NCBI RefSeq assembly: GCF_002277815.1 | Contig: NZ_NKJI01000005.1 | Span: forward strand, 124,001 to 188,000 | Reading direction: 5' to 3' | Origin: Pseudomonas sp. ERMR1:02 | GTDB taxonomy: Bacteria > Pseudomonadota > Gammaproteobacteria > Pseudomonadales > Pseudomonadaceae | Length of the DNA: 64,000 nt | In this document: positions 19,619 through 29,742 of the stretch, piece by piece | Layout: each line of letters starts with the position of its first letter | Position numbering within the stretch: position 1 is the stretch's first letter | The notes under the pieces: generated by a model | Databases searched by the model: none | What the model was told of the DNA's origin: nothing | Seen by the model: only the letters and a program-made list of their open reading frames with translations | Translations under genes and position numbers: made by a program

Positions 19619-20455
19619 GCTTGATTCTCCAACGCTGGGCTGTAGACCCGCGGCGCATTTTTCTGGGGCAGATGGATGAGGTTAAGGTTGTGGCTACGGG
19701 CCCATTGCACGGCAAGGCCGGTGGGCGACGACAGGCTGACCAGGGTCTGGATGCCGGCGCGTAAAACTTTTTGGATCAGTTCGAGGCTGCAACGGCTGGT
19801 GACAATCGCCAGACCGCCAGTGATCGGGATGTTGCGACGGATCAGGCCGCCAATCAGCTTGTCGAGGGCGTTGTGCCGGCCGATGTCTTCACGACCTAGC
19901 AACAACTCACCTTTGTCGTTCATGAACACTGCTGCATGCACCGCACCGCAATGCTGGCCGAGGGGCTGGAACTCGCCGATGCGCTGGCGCAGGCCGTCGA
20001 GCCATTCGGCGGGTGGCAGTGGTGCGCCGGGCAACACCTTGAGCTGCGGCAACGCCTGCTCGACTGCTTCTACGCCGCAGAGCCCGCACCCGCTGGTACC
20101 GGCCAATTGCCGACGCTGCTGCTTGAGGTTCCAGAACGCGCGATTGGCGATGGTCACCTGCGCGTACTGCGCCGACCCCGAACCGCTGAGTTGCAGGTCA
20201 TAGATTTTCAGTGGCGTCCTCGATGATGCCGCTGCCCAGGCTGAAACCGACGATGAAGTCTTCGAGATCGGTCGGCGTCACCAGCATGACGGCTTGGCTG
20301 ATGCCGTTATAGGCAATCGCCAACGCCACCTCCTCTGCCAACGCAGTGCTGGCCGATTCAGAGTATTCAATGTTGTTGTAGCTGTAGGTCTGGCTGGCAG
20401 CGGGCGCGGGCGTTTCGGGGGTAGGCGCCGCGCAGGCAGGGCGCTTGGCGTTCAT
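19615..20455 (-). pseudogene. fdhD: FdhD sulfur carrier for formate dehydrogenase, one-base frameshift
   Basis: FdhD delivers sulfur to the molybdenum cofactor of formate-dehydrogenase-type enzymes. The 85-residue N-terminal piece (from 20455) contains [21 protein letters not shown]; the rest carries the essential GTSGCGLCGVEAVEQAL Cys pair and FMNDKGELLLGREDIGRHNALDK. The frames separate at 20205-20208, a run of four T (AAAA on the coding strand) where three would keep the frame. Removing one base gives a 279-residue protein, normal for FdhD. It ends in an ATGA overlap with the oxidoreductase start, so the two form a unit. Confidence 0.9.
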
Positions 20456-20547
20456 GGCATCACCGATGGTTTTATCAGCTTTAAGACTAGGCGCGCCAAC
20501 TTGTCGCGTCTAATCGCTAATACTGATCTGCCGATAGATGCCGTCGA

Positions 20548-21432
20548 TCAAGCACCCTTCTGTGATTGTTGATAAATCGCAAAACATGCCTCTGCCAGCG
20601 CCGAACGTGGCGCGCTGCGACGCATGATCAGCCCCAGCCGGCCAAGCGTCTGGGCGTTTTCGATCGGCTGCAGGCGCAAATGCTCAGTCAGACCTTCGAG
20701 CCCGCCGTCCAATGGCATCACGGCGCAGCACAGGCCGCCGTGCACAGCTTGTATAGTTGATGCACGGCATCGGTCTGCAACAACGGCTGCGGGGTGAGGC
20801 CACGGCTGTGGAAGTTGTGGTCAATGGACTGGCGAAAGTGCATGCCGCTGGTGAGCATGCCCAGCGGCAATTCGATCAACGATTCCCAGCTCAGTGGCGC
20901 CTCGCCAAAGGTGAAGAAACGCTGATCGTAAGCAGGCCCATGCGGGTTTCGCTGAAGGTGAGCGAGTCGAAGTGTTCGGCATCCAGACGTTCCAGGTACG
21001 ACACGCCGACATCCAGGCGATTGTTCGCCAATTGCTCAAGGATTTGCTCCGAGCTCAGCGCCGACAGTTCGAAGCGCAGGTTCGGGTGTTCGCAATGCAG
21101 ACGCTGCAACAGCGGCAGTGGATCGAAACTCGACAGCGGCACCACGCCCAGTCGCAAAGTACCAACCAGATTGCCGCGACAGGCCGCCGCCTCGGCGTAC
21201 AAGCCGTCATAGGCTGCCAGTACGGTGCGCGCCCAGGCCAACACCCGTTCACCCGGCGCGGTGAAGCCTTCGAACGCTGTCCGCGATTGACCAGCGAAAG
21301 TTCGAGTTCTTCTTCGAGGCTGCGCAGGCGCATGGACAGGGTCGGCTGGGTGATGTGGCAGCGCGCGGCGGCCTGGCCGAAGTGCCGGGTTTCGTCGAGA
21401 GCGATGAGGAATTTCAGCTGCTTGATGTCCAT
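20548..21432 (-). pseudogene. LysR-family transcriptional regulator with three one-base frameshifts
   Basis: The N-terminal helix-turn-helix is typical (MDIKQLKFLIALDETRHFGQ, then CHITQPTLSMRLRSLEEEL). The frame is lost near 21273 (missing T on the coding strand after RGQR), again near 20930 (missing T after MGLL) and near 20751 (missing C after HQLY). Adding back three bases gives one 295-residue protein ending YQQSQKGA, including the effector domain (LVGTLRLGVVPLSSFDPLPLL). It lies 92 bases upstream of fdhD on the same strand and divergent from kbp. Regulation of the fdhD-oxidoreductase pair is possible. Confidence 0.85.
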
Positions 21433-21566
21433 CTTCGCTCCGGGGTGCGCAAAGGTGCAGATTCTATCGCTTGGGGCGAAGCGGCGTCATTGGTCGGTTT
21501 GGATCCATGTTTGGCCGCCGTGGTCTAGGCTTCTGCGTCTGGACCTGAACCCAAGGAGAGTGCACC

Positions 21567-22006
21567 ATGAGTCTTTTGAGCTTTGTGAAAGAAGCAGGCG
21601 AAAAACTGTTGGATTTGCTGACGCCGGGAAACGCTAATGCCAGCGAGCAGTTGAAAGAACACATCAGCAAGGTCGGCCTGGGTAATCCGAATGTGCAGGC
21701 AACAGTCGATGGCGACAAAGTCACCGTGACGGGTGAAGTGGCAAGCCAGGAAGAGAAAGAAAAATCCTGTTGGCCGTGGGCAACATTGCCGGGGTCGGTA
21801 GCGTGGATGATCAGATCATCGTGACCGGGCCCGTGGTTGTGGCTGCGAAGTTTGTCGTGGTAGAGAAGGGCGACACCCTCAGCGCCATTTCCCTGCGTGT
21901 GTATGGCAATGCCAATCTGTACAACAAAATCTTCGAGGCCAACAAACCGTTGCTCAAGGATGTGAACAAGATTTATCCGGGGCAATCGTTGCGGATTCCC
22001 GAGTAA
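21567..22006 (+). pseudogene. kbp: BON-LysM protein (Kbp/YgaU-like), one-base frameshift
   Basis: The 146-residue product would match E. coli Kbp (YgaU), a cytoplasmic potassium-binding protein: MSLLSFVKEAGEKLLDLL opening, a BON domain, then a LysM domain ([18 protein letters not shown] ... [10 protein letters not shown]). The frame shifts at 21760-21764, a run of five A where six would give [12 protein letters not shown]. As written, the first frame runs off into an unrelated tail and ends near 21824. The rest is complete, so one added A restores the gene. It has its own upstream region shared with lysR. Confidence 0.88.
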
Positions 22007-22026
22007 CCCTTCAGACCGTGTGATGG

Positions 22027-22103
22027 CCTTCGCGGGCAAGCCTCGCTCCTACAGGTTCCGGGCGTACGAGACAGACCCGTAGGAGCGAGGCTTGCCCGCG
22101 AAG
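22027..22103. repeat. Inverted pair of REP units
   Basis: REP cores at 22027-22052 and 22079-22103 are inverted copies of the same unit found at 17.2 kb. They sit between the convergent kbp and nucleotidase genes. Confidence 0.85.
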
Positions 22104-22116
22104 CAGGCGACTCGGT

Positions 22117-22777
22117 CTACAGCCCGGCAATCAAATCCCGATAATCGCCCACCGCCGCGAATTCCGCCGTGTCCTTCGGCCCCTTGCGGCTGTCCGGCTC
22201 GCTCACGGCCAGCAAATGCGCCACACCAAATCACGCGCACTGCGCAGGATGGGCAAGGTATCGTCGATAAACAGGCTGCGCGCCGGGTCGAAGTCGATGT
22301 CGGCTTGCAACGCGTCCCAGAACTGCGGGTTTTCCTTGGGGAAACCGTAGTCGTGGGAGCTGATCAAACGCTCGAAGTACGGCGCCAGTTCGATTTTTCC
22401 AGTTTCAATGACAATGAATCACGGTGAGCGTTGGTGATCAGCACCACGCGTTTTCCGGCCCGTTTTATCGCCTCCAGAAAGGTATCCGCATCCGGACGCA
22501 GGGCGATCAGGTGCGCGGTTTCCAGTTTCAGTTCACGCACTGGAAGCTTCAGTTCGGCACTCCAGAAATCCAGGCAGTACCACTGCAACTGACCGGCGTT
22601 GCGCTCAAACAATGGCTGCAACTCCAACTCGGCCATGGCCCGGCTCACCCCGTGCAGTTCGGCGTAGCGCTGAGGCAAATGCTCCAGCCAGAAGTGGTTG
22701 TCGAAATGCAGGTCCAACAGCGTGCCGTCCATGTCCAGCAGAACGGTGTCGATGTCATGCCAGGGCAGCAGGGACAT
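22117..22777 (-). pseudogene. HAD-family GMP/IMP nucleotidase (YrfG-like), two one-base frameshifts
   Basis: A HAD phosphatase with motif I DTVLLDMDGTLLDLHFDN and motif II VLITNAHRDSLSLKLEK. It resembles YrfG, a purine 5'-nucleotidase. I place the start at ATG 22777 (MSLLPWHDID). The frame breaks at 22394-22398 (five T, expected six, so KLEKIELAPYFERL is lost) and at 22228-22230 (three A, expected four, within SARDFGVAHLLAVSE). With two bases restored the protein has 220 residues and ends DYRDLIAGL at 22117. The motif IV segment (SLFIDDTLPILRSA) is present in between. It is divergent from nudE. Confidence 0.85.
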
Positions 22778-22866
22778 AAAAACTTCTCCAGCGATAAAAA
22801 AGGTATCCGGGAACAACAATCAGGATAGGCCGGGTATAGTAACCCGCTATCGCTCAGGAGCCGCTC

Positions 22867-23432
22867 ATGCGCCAGAAACCCACCATCCTCGCCCGCGAGA
22901 TCGTCGCCACCAGCCGTTTGTTCTGCGTCGAGGAGCTGAAGTTGCGCTTTCCAATGGCGTAGAACGCACCTATGAGCGATTGGTTGGCAAAGGCGCCGGT
23001 TATGGCGCGGTGATGGTTGTGGCGATGATTGATGCGGACCACGCGGTGCTGGTCGAGGAGTATTGCGGCGGCACTGATGAATACGAACTGTCGCTGCCCA
23101 AAGGCTTGATCGAACCGGGGGAAGACGTGCTGACCGCTGCCGAGCGCGAGCTCAAGGAAGAGGCCGGTTTTGGCGCGCGGCAGCTTGAGCATTTGACGGA
23201 GCTGTCGTTGTCGCCCGGTTACATGAGCCAGAAAATCCAGGTGGTGCTGGCCACCGATCTGTACGAAGAGCGTCTGGAGGGTGACGAGCCGGAGCCGATG
23301 GGCCTGGGCAAGGTCAACCTACGCGAGTTGTCGGCATTGGCGCAGAATCCGCAATTCACTGAGGGCCGTGCCTTGGCGGCGTTGTACCTGGCCCGTGATC
23401 TGCTGACCCAGCGCGGAGTGTTTGTGCCATGA
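22867..23432 (+). pseudogene. nudE: ADP-ribose diphosphatase NudE, one-base frameshift
   Basis: A Nudix hydrolase of ADP-ribose, NADH and Ap3A. The start ATG 22867 gives MRQKPTILAREIVATSRLFC. At 22948-22950 a run of three T (expected four) shifts the frame, and translation would stop at TAG within a few codons. The following frame is complete and carries the Nudix box GLIEPGEDVLTAAERELKEE. One added T gives 188 residues, the normal size. Its stop overlaps the cysQ start (ATGA), so they form an operon. Confidence 0.9.
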
Positions 23433-24256
23433 ATTTTCCCCATCCGTTGATGGCACCGGTGGTCGAGCTGGCCTTAAAGGCCGGTGAAGCGATCTTGCCG
23501 TTCTGGCGCACGGGTACGGCCGTAACCGCCAAAGCTGACGACTCGCCTGTCACAGCAGCAGACCTGGCCGCGCATCACCTGATTCTGGCCGGACTGACGG
23601 CGTTGGACTCGAGCATTCCGGTGCTGTCCGAAGAAGACGCCAACATTCCTCAAAGTGTACGCGCCGGGTGGCAGCGCTGGTGGCTGGTGGACCCGTTGGA
23701 CGGCACTAAGGAATTCATCTCGGGCAGCGAAGAATTCACCGTCAACATCGCACTGATCGAGCAGGGGCGAGTGGTGTTTGGCGTCGTTTCGATGCCGACC
23801 AACGGGCGCTTTTATGCAGGAGGTGCCGGATTGGGCGCGTGGCGCGGCGACAAGGGCGCCGAGCCGCTGCCGATTCAGGTTCGCGAAGTGCCGCCGGCGG
23901 GCGAGGCGTTCACCGTGGTCGCCAGTCGCCGCCATTCCAGCCCAGAGCAGGAGCGCCTGCTGGCTGGGTTGAGCGCCAGCCTGGGTGAACTGGATCTGGC
24001 CAATATTGGCAGCTCGCTGAAGTTTTGCTTGCTGGCGGAAGGCGCGGCGGATTGTTATCCGCGGCTGGCGCCGACTTCGCAGTGGGATACAGCGGCGGCG
24101 CAGGGCGTGTTGGAAGGGGCGGGTGGTGAAGTGCTGGATTTGAGCGGTGCGCCATTCAGTTATCCGGCGCGGGAGTCGTTGTTGAACGAGTTTTTCCTGG
24201 CGTTGCCGGCGAAGGCCGCGTGGCGCGAGCAACTGCTGGAACTCGCCCGACGCTGA
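23429..24256 (+). CDS. cysQ: 3'(2'),5'-bisphosphate nucleotidase CysQ
   Basis: A 275-residue lithium-sensitive-type phosphatase of the inositol monophosphatase superfamily. The metal-binding motifs are complete: LSEEDANIP near residue 68 and WLVDPLDGTKEFI near residue 90, with a WDTAAAQGVLEGAGG motif near residue 217. CysQ removes 3'-phosphoadenosine phosphate during sulfate assimilation. It is translationally coupled to nudE by a 4-base overlap. The long palindromic repeat begins within its stop codon. Confidence 0.94.
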   Translation: MNFPHPLMAPVVELALKAGEAILPFWRTGTAVTAKADDSPVTAADLAAHHLILAGLTALDSSIPVLSEEDANIPQSVRAGWQRWWLVDPLDGTKEFISGSEEFTVNIALIEQGRVVFGVVSMPTNGRFYAGGAGLGAWRGDKGAEPLPIQVREVPPAGEAFTVVASRRHSSPEQERLLAGLSASLGELDLANIGSSLKFCLLAEGAADCYPRLAPTSQWDTAAAQGVLEGAGGEVLDLSGAPFSYPARESLLNEFFLALPAKAAWREQLLELARR

Positions 24257-24367
24257 TCGTTCCCACGCTCTGCGTGGGAATGCCTTAAGGGACGCTCCGC
24301 GTTCCAGCTTGCGAAAGGGACGCGGAGCGTCCCGGGCTGCATTCCCACGCGGAGCGTGGGAACGATC
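24255..24367. repeat. Long palindromic intergenic repeat, copy 1
   Basis: About 113 bases that fold back on themselves: GATCGTTCCCACGC at the left is the inverse of GCGTGGGAACGATC at the right, with a nested GGGACGC-type inner palindrome. A second copy is at 33911-34018. Both start at or just after a stop codon. Confidence 0.85.
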
Positions 24368-24388
24368 AATCACAGGATGTGTTGCGCT

Positions 24389-24844
24389 TCAACGGTGGAG
24401 GACGTACTGCCCGACGAACTTCACCGCATCCTCATCGCTACCCGCATTCACCACCCTCGTATGCAGGGTCAAACGCGCCCGTCCATAACGCTGGTACGTC
24501 GCCAGAAACTTCTTCCACACCTGCGCGCTCGGCGCCTGGCAAATGGCGTGTGCATCGCCCGTCACCGGTAGTGGATAGTTAATCTGCCCTTCCTGAATCA
24601 CGATGTGCCCGTCCGCTACGCCTTCTTCTTTCAGGCGCAAATGCAGCCAGCCCCAACCGGCCAGCACCGCGCCGCAATACAGGCTGCCGCCGAACATGGT
24701 GCTCTTGTGATTTACGTTGGCATCCAGTGGCAAGTGCAGGCGCAGTTGCTGGTCGTGCCAGTCGAGCACTTTGAGGCCCATGTCCCGGGTGAGTGGGATG
24801 TCGTGGTGGAGGACGGATTCCAGTTGACGACTGTCGCGGCTCAT
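24389..24844 (-). CDS. YiiD C-terminal-type thioesterase (hot-dog fold)
   Basis: A 151-residue hot-dog protein of the YiiD_C thioesterase group, with HKSTMFGGSLYCGAVLAGWGWL as the characteristic central helix and VQ-type strand IQEGQINYPLPVTGDAHAIC. Members are putative acyl-thioester hydrolases with unknown substrates. The start ATG 24844 is the first in frame. It is the last gene on the minus strand before the palindromic repeat and is separated from dctD by 40 bases, so it may follow dctD in one transcript. Confidence 0.8.
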   Translation of the reverse strand: MSRDSRQLESVLHHDIPLTRDMGLKVLDWHDQQLRLHLPLDANVNHKSTMFGGSLYCGAVLAGWGWLHLRLKEEGVADGHIVIQEGQINYPLPVTGDAHAICQAPSAQVWKKFLATYQRYGRARLTLHTRVVNAGSDEDAVKFVGQYVLHR

Positions 24845-24884
24845 TCAGGGGCCTCCAGTGTGTAGTGGATAATTGGACGGTGTC

Positions 24885-26279
24885 TCAATCGAGCTCGTCG
24901 GTGTGGCCGGCGGCACCACTGTCGGCGAAGCTCAAGCCGTGTTTGCGCAGTTTGTCATGCAAGGTCTTGCGCGGAATGCCGAGGGCTTCGGCGACGCTGC
25001 GCACCGAGCTGTGCGAGCGCGCCAGCTCGGCGGCGATCAGGGTTTTTTCGAAGTTTTCCACCTGCTCGCTCAACCCGCCACTGACCACTTCAACCACGGT
25101 GCCGGCGGCGCCCCGCGACTCGCTGTTGTCCAACGCCAGTTCCAGGCCGAGGGCGAAGCGTTCAGCGGCGTTTTGCAGTTCGCGTACGTTGCCGGGCCAG
25201 GTGTGGCGCAGCAGCAGGGCGCGTTGGCCCGGTTGCAATTCATGGGGCGGCAAGCCGTGGCGGGCGCTGGCCTCATCTGCAAAATGCTGGAACAGCACCA
25301 GCGCATCTTCACCTCGCTCGCGCAACGGTGGAATGCGCAGCGGCGCGACGTTCAGGCGGTAATACAAGTCGGCGCGGAAACGCCCCTGATCGGCCGACTG
25401 CCTCAGGTCTTCCTTGGTGGCGGCGATGATGCGGATGTCCAGCGGGATCAGTTGATTGCCACCCAGGCGTTCGACCACCCGCTCTTGCAGCAAGCGCAGC
25501 AATTTCACCTGCACATCCAGGCTCATGCTTTCGATTTCATCGAGGAACAACGTGCCGCCGTTGGCGAATTCGAACTTGCCGATACGCCGTTTCTGCGCAC
25601 CCGTGAAAGCGCCCGGCTCATGACCGAACAGCTCGCTTTCGACCACCGACTCGGCCAGCGCCCCAGCGTTGATCGCCACGAACGGACCGTTTCTGCGGCT
25701 CGACAAATCATGCAGCGCCCGGGCCACCACTTCTTTACCGGCGCCGGTTTCACCGAGGATCAGCACGTCGGCCTTGGTCGCCGCCAAGGCGCCGATTTGC
25801 TCGCGCAGGCGCAGCATCGATGGCGATTGTCCAACCAGACGGGTACTCAACTCATTGCGATCGCTCAGGGCCAGACGCAGGCTGCGGTTATCCAGCACCA
25901 ATCTGCGCAAGGCCAGGGCGCGGCGCACGCTGTCGAGCAGAGCGTCGCTGGCGAAGGGTTTTTCCAGAAAGTCATAGGCCCCGGCGCGCATGGCTTGCAC
26001 CGCCAGCGGCACGTCGCCGTGACCGGTGATTAGCAGTACCGGCAGCTCCGGGTCCTGATCGTGGAGTTCCGTCAGTAATTCGAGACCGTCCATGCCGGGC
26101 ATGCGGATGTCGCTGACCACCACGCCCGGCCAGTCTCGCTCCAGTTGCCCGGCCAGGCCCTTTGCCTCGGCCAGCGGCAGGATTTTCAGGCCGGCCAGAT
26201 CGAGGGTCTGGCTCAGGGCTTGGCGAAGGTGGGGATCGTCGTCGATCAACACGACCTGGATGCGATTGTCGATGGTCAT
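24885..26279 (-). CDS. dctD: Sigma-54-dependent response regulator DctD
   Basis: A 464-residue NtrC-type regulator. The receiver domain has the acidic pair DDD (residues 13-15) and phospho-acceptor Asp in VVVSDIRMPGMDG. The AAA+ domain has Walker A GETGAGKE, the sigma-54 contact GAFTGA and Walker B GGTLFLDEIE. A Fis-type DNA-binding helix-turn-helix ends the protein (SVAEALGIPRKTLHDKLRKHG). With DctB it would control C4-dicarboxylate uptake. It starts in an ATGA overlap with the reconstructed end of the kinase gene, and the pairing beside the rml genes matches P. aeruginosa. Confidence 0.92.
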   Translation of the reverse strand: MTIDNRIQVVLIDDDPHLRQALSQTLDLAGLKILPLAEAKGLAGQLERDWPGVVVSDIRMPGMDGLELLTELHDQDPELPVLLITGHGDVPLAVQAMRAGAYDFLEKPFASDALLDSVRRALALRRLVLDNRSLRLALSDRNELSTRLVGQSPSMLRLREQIGALAATKADVLILGETGAGKEVVARALHDLSSRRNGPFVAINAGALAESVVESELFGHEPGAFTGAQKRRIGKFEFANGGTLFLDEIESMSLDVQVKLLRLLQERVVERLGGNQLIPLDIRIIAATKEDLRQSADQGRFRADLYYRLNVAPLRIPPLRERGEDALVLFQHFADEASARHGLPPHELQPGQRALLLRHTWPGNVRELQNAAERFALGLELALDNSESRGAAGTVVEVVSGGLSEQVENFEKTLIAAELARSHSSVRSVAEALGIPRKTLHDKLRKHGLSFADSGAAGHTDELD

Positions 26280-28089
26280 GCACTTCGGTCCTCGGACGGT
26301 TGCAGGCTTACACCTGGTGCGCCTGCGCGCAGTTTCAGCGTAATTAGGGCGCCGCCCTCCTTGTGGTTGGCGAACGACAGTTCACCCCGAAGGCGCGCAT
26401 CAGGGTCTCGCAGATCGCCAGCCCCAATCCAAGCCCCTGAGTGCGGGTCTTGGTGGTGTAGAAAGGCTCGCTCGCGCGGCCAAGAGCCTCCATGCAGAAA
26501 CCGGGGCCGTTGTCGCGAATGTACAGGTTGACGCCATCGGCGGTGGATTGGGCACTCAGCCAGAGCCTGCGCGGCGGCCCTTTTTCAGTCAGGGCGTCCA
26601 GGGCGTTGGCCAGCAGATTGCCGAGCACCTGACGCAGGCGGGTTTCCCCTGCCTCGACCCACAACGTTGCGGCGGGCAAATCGCGGATCAGCTCGACTTC
26701 CATACTGCGCCGACGCTTGGCCAGCAAGGCCAGGGCGTCGTCGAGCGCCGGTTGCAGAGCGACGCTTTCCGGGGCGTGGCGGTCGCGTCGGGCAAATGCG
26801 CGCAAGTGGGCGATGATCGAGGCCATGCGGCCGGTCAGTTCACTGATCAGCTTGAGGTTGCCACGGGCATCGTCGGTGCGCTGGTGGTCGAGCAACACTT
26901 CGGCGTTTTCCGCGTAGCTGCGGATGGCAGCCAGCGGTTGGTTGAGTTCGTGGCTGATGCTCGCCGACATTGTCCCCAGCGCCGACAGTTTACCGGCCTG
27001 CACCAGATCATCTTGAGCCCGCACCAACTCTTGCTGGGCCTGCTCACGCTCGAGCACTTCCTGTTTGAGTCGACGGTTGAGGCCTTCCAGATCGCTGGTA
27101 CGCTCGGCGACCCGGGCTTCCAGTTCGCGCCGGGCCTTGGCTTCGAAGGCGATCCGCTCCAGGTAATGGCGGCGGCGTTGCATCATCAGGCCGAGCAACA
27201 GCATCAACACCAACAACGTCGCGCCACCGATGGCGACCACCGTGCGCACCGGGCGGTCGATCAGAGTGCGCGGGGCGAGGATGCTGACATTCCAGCCGGT
27301 TTCGGCGATGGCCTGGGTCTGGGTCAGCCAGGCATTGGGGTTGAGCTTCAATGGCTTCGGATCGCGGGTCGGATAGGGCTGAATCGCGCTGATAGCCTTG
27401 CGCTCTTCCTCACCCAACGGGCGGGTCGAGCGAAAGCGCCATTCAGGCCGCGAAGTGAGAATGACCACACCGTTTTGATCAGTCAGCAGCAGTTGTTCCG
27501 GGGTTTTGCCCCAAAGGCTTTCGGTGTGGTCGAGGTCGACCTTGACCACCAGCACGCCAGTGATTTTCTCGCCGTTACGCACGGCAGCGGCGAAGAAGTA
27601 ACCTCGCTTGGCGGACGTGGTACCGAGTCCGAAAAAACGTCCGAGCCGACCGGCCATGGCTTCGCTGAAATACGGGCGAAACGAAAAATTGCGCCCGACA
27701 AAACTGTCGTGCTTGTCCCAGTTGGAAGTTGCCAAAGTCTTACCCGTGGTGTCCATCAGGTAAATGACTTCGGCGCCGGTCTGGGCGCTGATGTTTTTCA
27801 ACAAGCGGTTGGCGTTGCCTTGGGTGACGCTATCGTCCGGCGCGCCAAGCACGGCGCGAAGGGCCGGAAGATCACCGAGGATCTGCGGCAGCACTTCATA
27901 ACGGTGCAGGGTGCCGAGCAGGTTGGCGACATAGAGGTCCAGGGTCTGGCGGTTCTGCCCGGCCAGCTCGCTGCGGTAGTAGCGCTCGGCCAGATGCTCC
28001 AATGGCCACAGCAACGGCGCCAGGCACAGCGCGAGCAGGGCCAGGCTGCGCCAGCGGGGTCTGCGGGGGAGGGTCGGGGTCATGAGCAT
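26276..28089 (-). pseudogene. dctB: DctB-type sensor histidine kinase, C-terminal one-base frameshift
   Basis: A membrane sensor kinase for C4-dicarboxylates. It has two transmembrane helices (residues 14-28 and about 278-300) around a periplasmic double-PAS region, then a coiled-coil linker. The kinase core follows: H-box SHELNQPLAAIRSY, N-box NLLANALDAL, G1 DNGPGF, G2 GLGLGLAIC. At 26394-26397 a run of four C (expected five) shifts the frame just after G2. The current frame ends RSPTTRRAAP; adding a G gives GGELSFANHKEGG and 604 residues, ending in an ATGA overlap with dctD. Only the last ~30 residues change, but they hold the final sheet of the ATPase domain. ATG 28083 is an alternative start. 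Confidence 0.87.
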
Positions 28090-28331
28090 CGAGCGCCTGT
28101 GGCCTGTTCCCGCTCCTGCGCTGCCTGATTGACTGCTGTATAGGCAGCGGCATTGATGATCAGGTCGGGGCGTAGCCGTTGCACCTGTTGGCCAGTCTGC
28201 GCCGGTTGCGTCAGGTCGAGTTGATCGCGACCGCGGACGATCAGCCCGCCAAGTCGTTTCAGGCGGCGCTGTAACTCACGCGAGACCTGACCGTGTTGGC
28301 CGCAGATAAGTGATTTCGGCGAAAGGCTCAT
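28080..28331 (-). pseudogene. Truncated RmlD (dTDP-4-dehydrorhamnose reductase) N-terminal stub
   Basis: Only about 75-80 residues remain of a protein that should have about 290. The stub has the Rossmann opening LICGQHGQVSRELQRRL and the landmark PDLIINAAAYTAVNQAAQEREQA, which identifies RmlD. The frame then ends abruptly in TGA at 28080, overlapping the dctB start, and the catalytic YxxxK and substrate regions are missing. In P. aeruginosa rmlD lies between rmlB and rmlA, but here rmlB is followed directly by rmlA and the stub follows rmlC. dTDP-rhamnose synthesis from this locus is probably lost unless rmlD exists elsewhere. Confidence 0.8.
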
Positions 28332-28873
28332 GGGAAAAAATCGGCTTCTTGCCAGTGCTTACCCTGCTGATCCTTTTCCGACAGCAGTGGCGCCTGTTGC
28401 AGCTGCCAGTCGATGGCAAGTGTCGAGTCGTCCCAGCAAATGCATCGTTCAGCGTCGGGAGCGTAGTAATCGGTGGTTTTGTACTGCACTTCGGCGAAAT
28501 CACTTAGCACAACGAAACCGTGGGCGAAGCCTTCAGGAACCCAGAGCTGACGATGATCCTGTGCCGATAACCGTACACTTGCCCAACGCCCGAAGTTGGG
28601 TGAGCTGCGACGCAGGTCTACTGTTACATCGAGTACTTCACCCGACGTCACCCGAATGAGTTTCCCCTGAGGGTGTTCAAGTTGATAGTGCAGGCCGCGC
28701 AGTACACCTTTTTGCGAGCGTGAATGGTTGTCCTGAACAAACATCGTTTGCACACCGGTGGCTTTTTCGAATGCCCAGGCATTGAAACTTTCATAAAAAA
28801 AGCCACGAGCGTCACCGAATACCTTGGGTTCGAGGATCAGAACCCCAGGCAAAGCAGTGGTCGTGACTTTCAT
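28328..28873 (-). CDS. rmlC: dTDP-4-dehydrorhamnose 3,5-epimerase
   Basis: A 181-residue cupin-fold epimerase that inverts C3 and C5 of dTDP-4-keto-6-deoxyglucose. The motifs [33 protein letters not shown] (with the catalytic His) and [15 protein letters not shown] are intact. It overlaps rmlA by 4 bases and the rmlD stub by 4, consistent with one operon. The epimerised product would normally pass to RmlD, which is truncated here. Confidence 0.96.
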   Translation of the reverse strand: MKVTTTALPGVLILEPKVFGDARGFFYESFNAWAFEKATGVQTMFVQDNHSRSQKGVLRGLHYQLEHPQGKLIRVTSGEVLDVTVDLRRSSPNFGRWASVRLSAQDHRQLWVPEGFAHGFVVLSDFAEVQYKTTDYYAPDAERCICWDDSTLAIDWQLQQAPLLSEKDQQGKHWQEADFFP

Positions 28874-29742
28874 CGTCCCTCTCCGGCAACCTGGTACAGG
28901 TATTCGCCATAGCCGGTCTTGCCAAAATACTGGGCACGCTCAAGCAGATACTCCCGGCTGATCCAGCCATTCATATAGGCGATTTCTTCGAGGCAGGCCA
29001 CCTTCAACCCCTGACGATGCTCAATGGTCTGCACGTATTGCGAGGCTTCGATCAAGCTGTCGTGAGTACCGGTGTCAAGCCAGGCGAAACCTCGAGTGAA
29101 GCACTCGACTTGAAGCTCCCCACGTTGCAGATAGACATTGTTGATATCAGTGATTTCCAACTCGCCACGGGGCGAAGGCTTGACTGTTTTGGCGATCCTT
29201 ACGACGTCATTGTCGTAGAAATACAGTCCAGTAACTGCGTAATTGGATTTTGGGTGATTCGGTTTTTCCTCTATCGAAATCGCGCGCCTGTCGGCGTCAA
29301 ATTCGATGACACCAAAGCGCTCCGGGTCCTTGACCCGGTAGCCGAAGACCGTCGCACCGCTGGTTTGCTTTGCTACCCTTTGCAGCTGGGTACCGAAATG
29401 CTGGCCGTGGAAAACGTTATCGCCCAGGATCAGACACACAGAGTCACTGCCAATGAACTCTTCGCCAATTAGGAACGCCTGGGCCAAGCCATCGGGAGAC
29501 GGTTGTTCGGCGTAACTGATGCTCATCCCGAACTGGCTACCATCACGCAGCAGATTGCGGTACTGCGGAAGATCTTGAGGCGTCGAAATCAGCAGGATGT
29601 CCTTGATACCCGCCAGCATTAGTACCGAGATCGGGTAGTAGATCATCGGTTTGTCGTAGACCGGCAGCAACTGTTTGGATACGCCGAGTGTGATCGGGTG
29701 AAGGCGTGTGCCGGAGCCGCCTGCCAAAACGATTCCTTTCAT
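28870..29742 (-). CDS. rmlA: Glucose-1-phosphate thymidylyltransferase
   Basis: The 290-residue enzyme makes dTDP-glucose. It has the nucleotidyl-transfer motif [17 protein letters not shown] and the sugar-phosphate segment [15 protein letters not shown] choose ATG 29742; an ATG at 29745 would add only one Met. A longer frame to 29808 overlaps the end of rmlB and is not family-like. The start overlaps the reconstructed rmlB stop (TGATG). With RmlB it supplies dTDP-4-keto-6-deoxyglucose, the substrate expected for the WecE-type enzyme at 14.4 kb. Confidence 0.95.
   Translation of the reverse strand: MKGIVLAGGSGTRLHPITLGVSKQLLPVYDKPMIYYPISVLMLAGIKDILLISTPQDLPQYRNLLRDGSQFGMSISYAEQPSPDGLAQAFLIGEEFIGSDSVCLILGDNVFHGQHFGTQLQRVAKQTSGATVFGYRVKDPERFGVIEFDADRRAISIEEKPNHPKSNYAVTGLYFYDNDVVRIAKTVKPSPRGELEITDINNVYLQRGELQVECFTRGFAWLDTGTHDSLIEASQYVQTIEHRQGLKVACLEEIAYMNGWISREYLLERAQYFGKTGYGEYLYQVAGEGR

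Noticed and set aside
17555..21300. Programmed frameshifting as an explanation for the split genes
   Set aside because: Eleven shifts in eight unrelated genes, both -1 and +1, without a shared slippery motif or downstream structure. Error or decay fits better.
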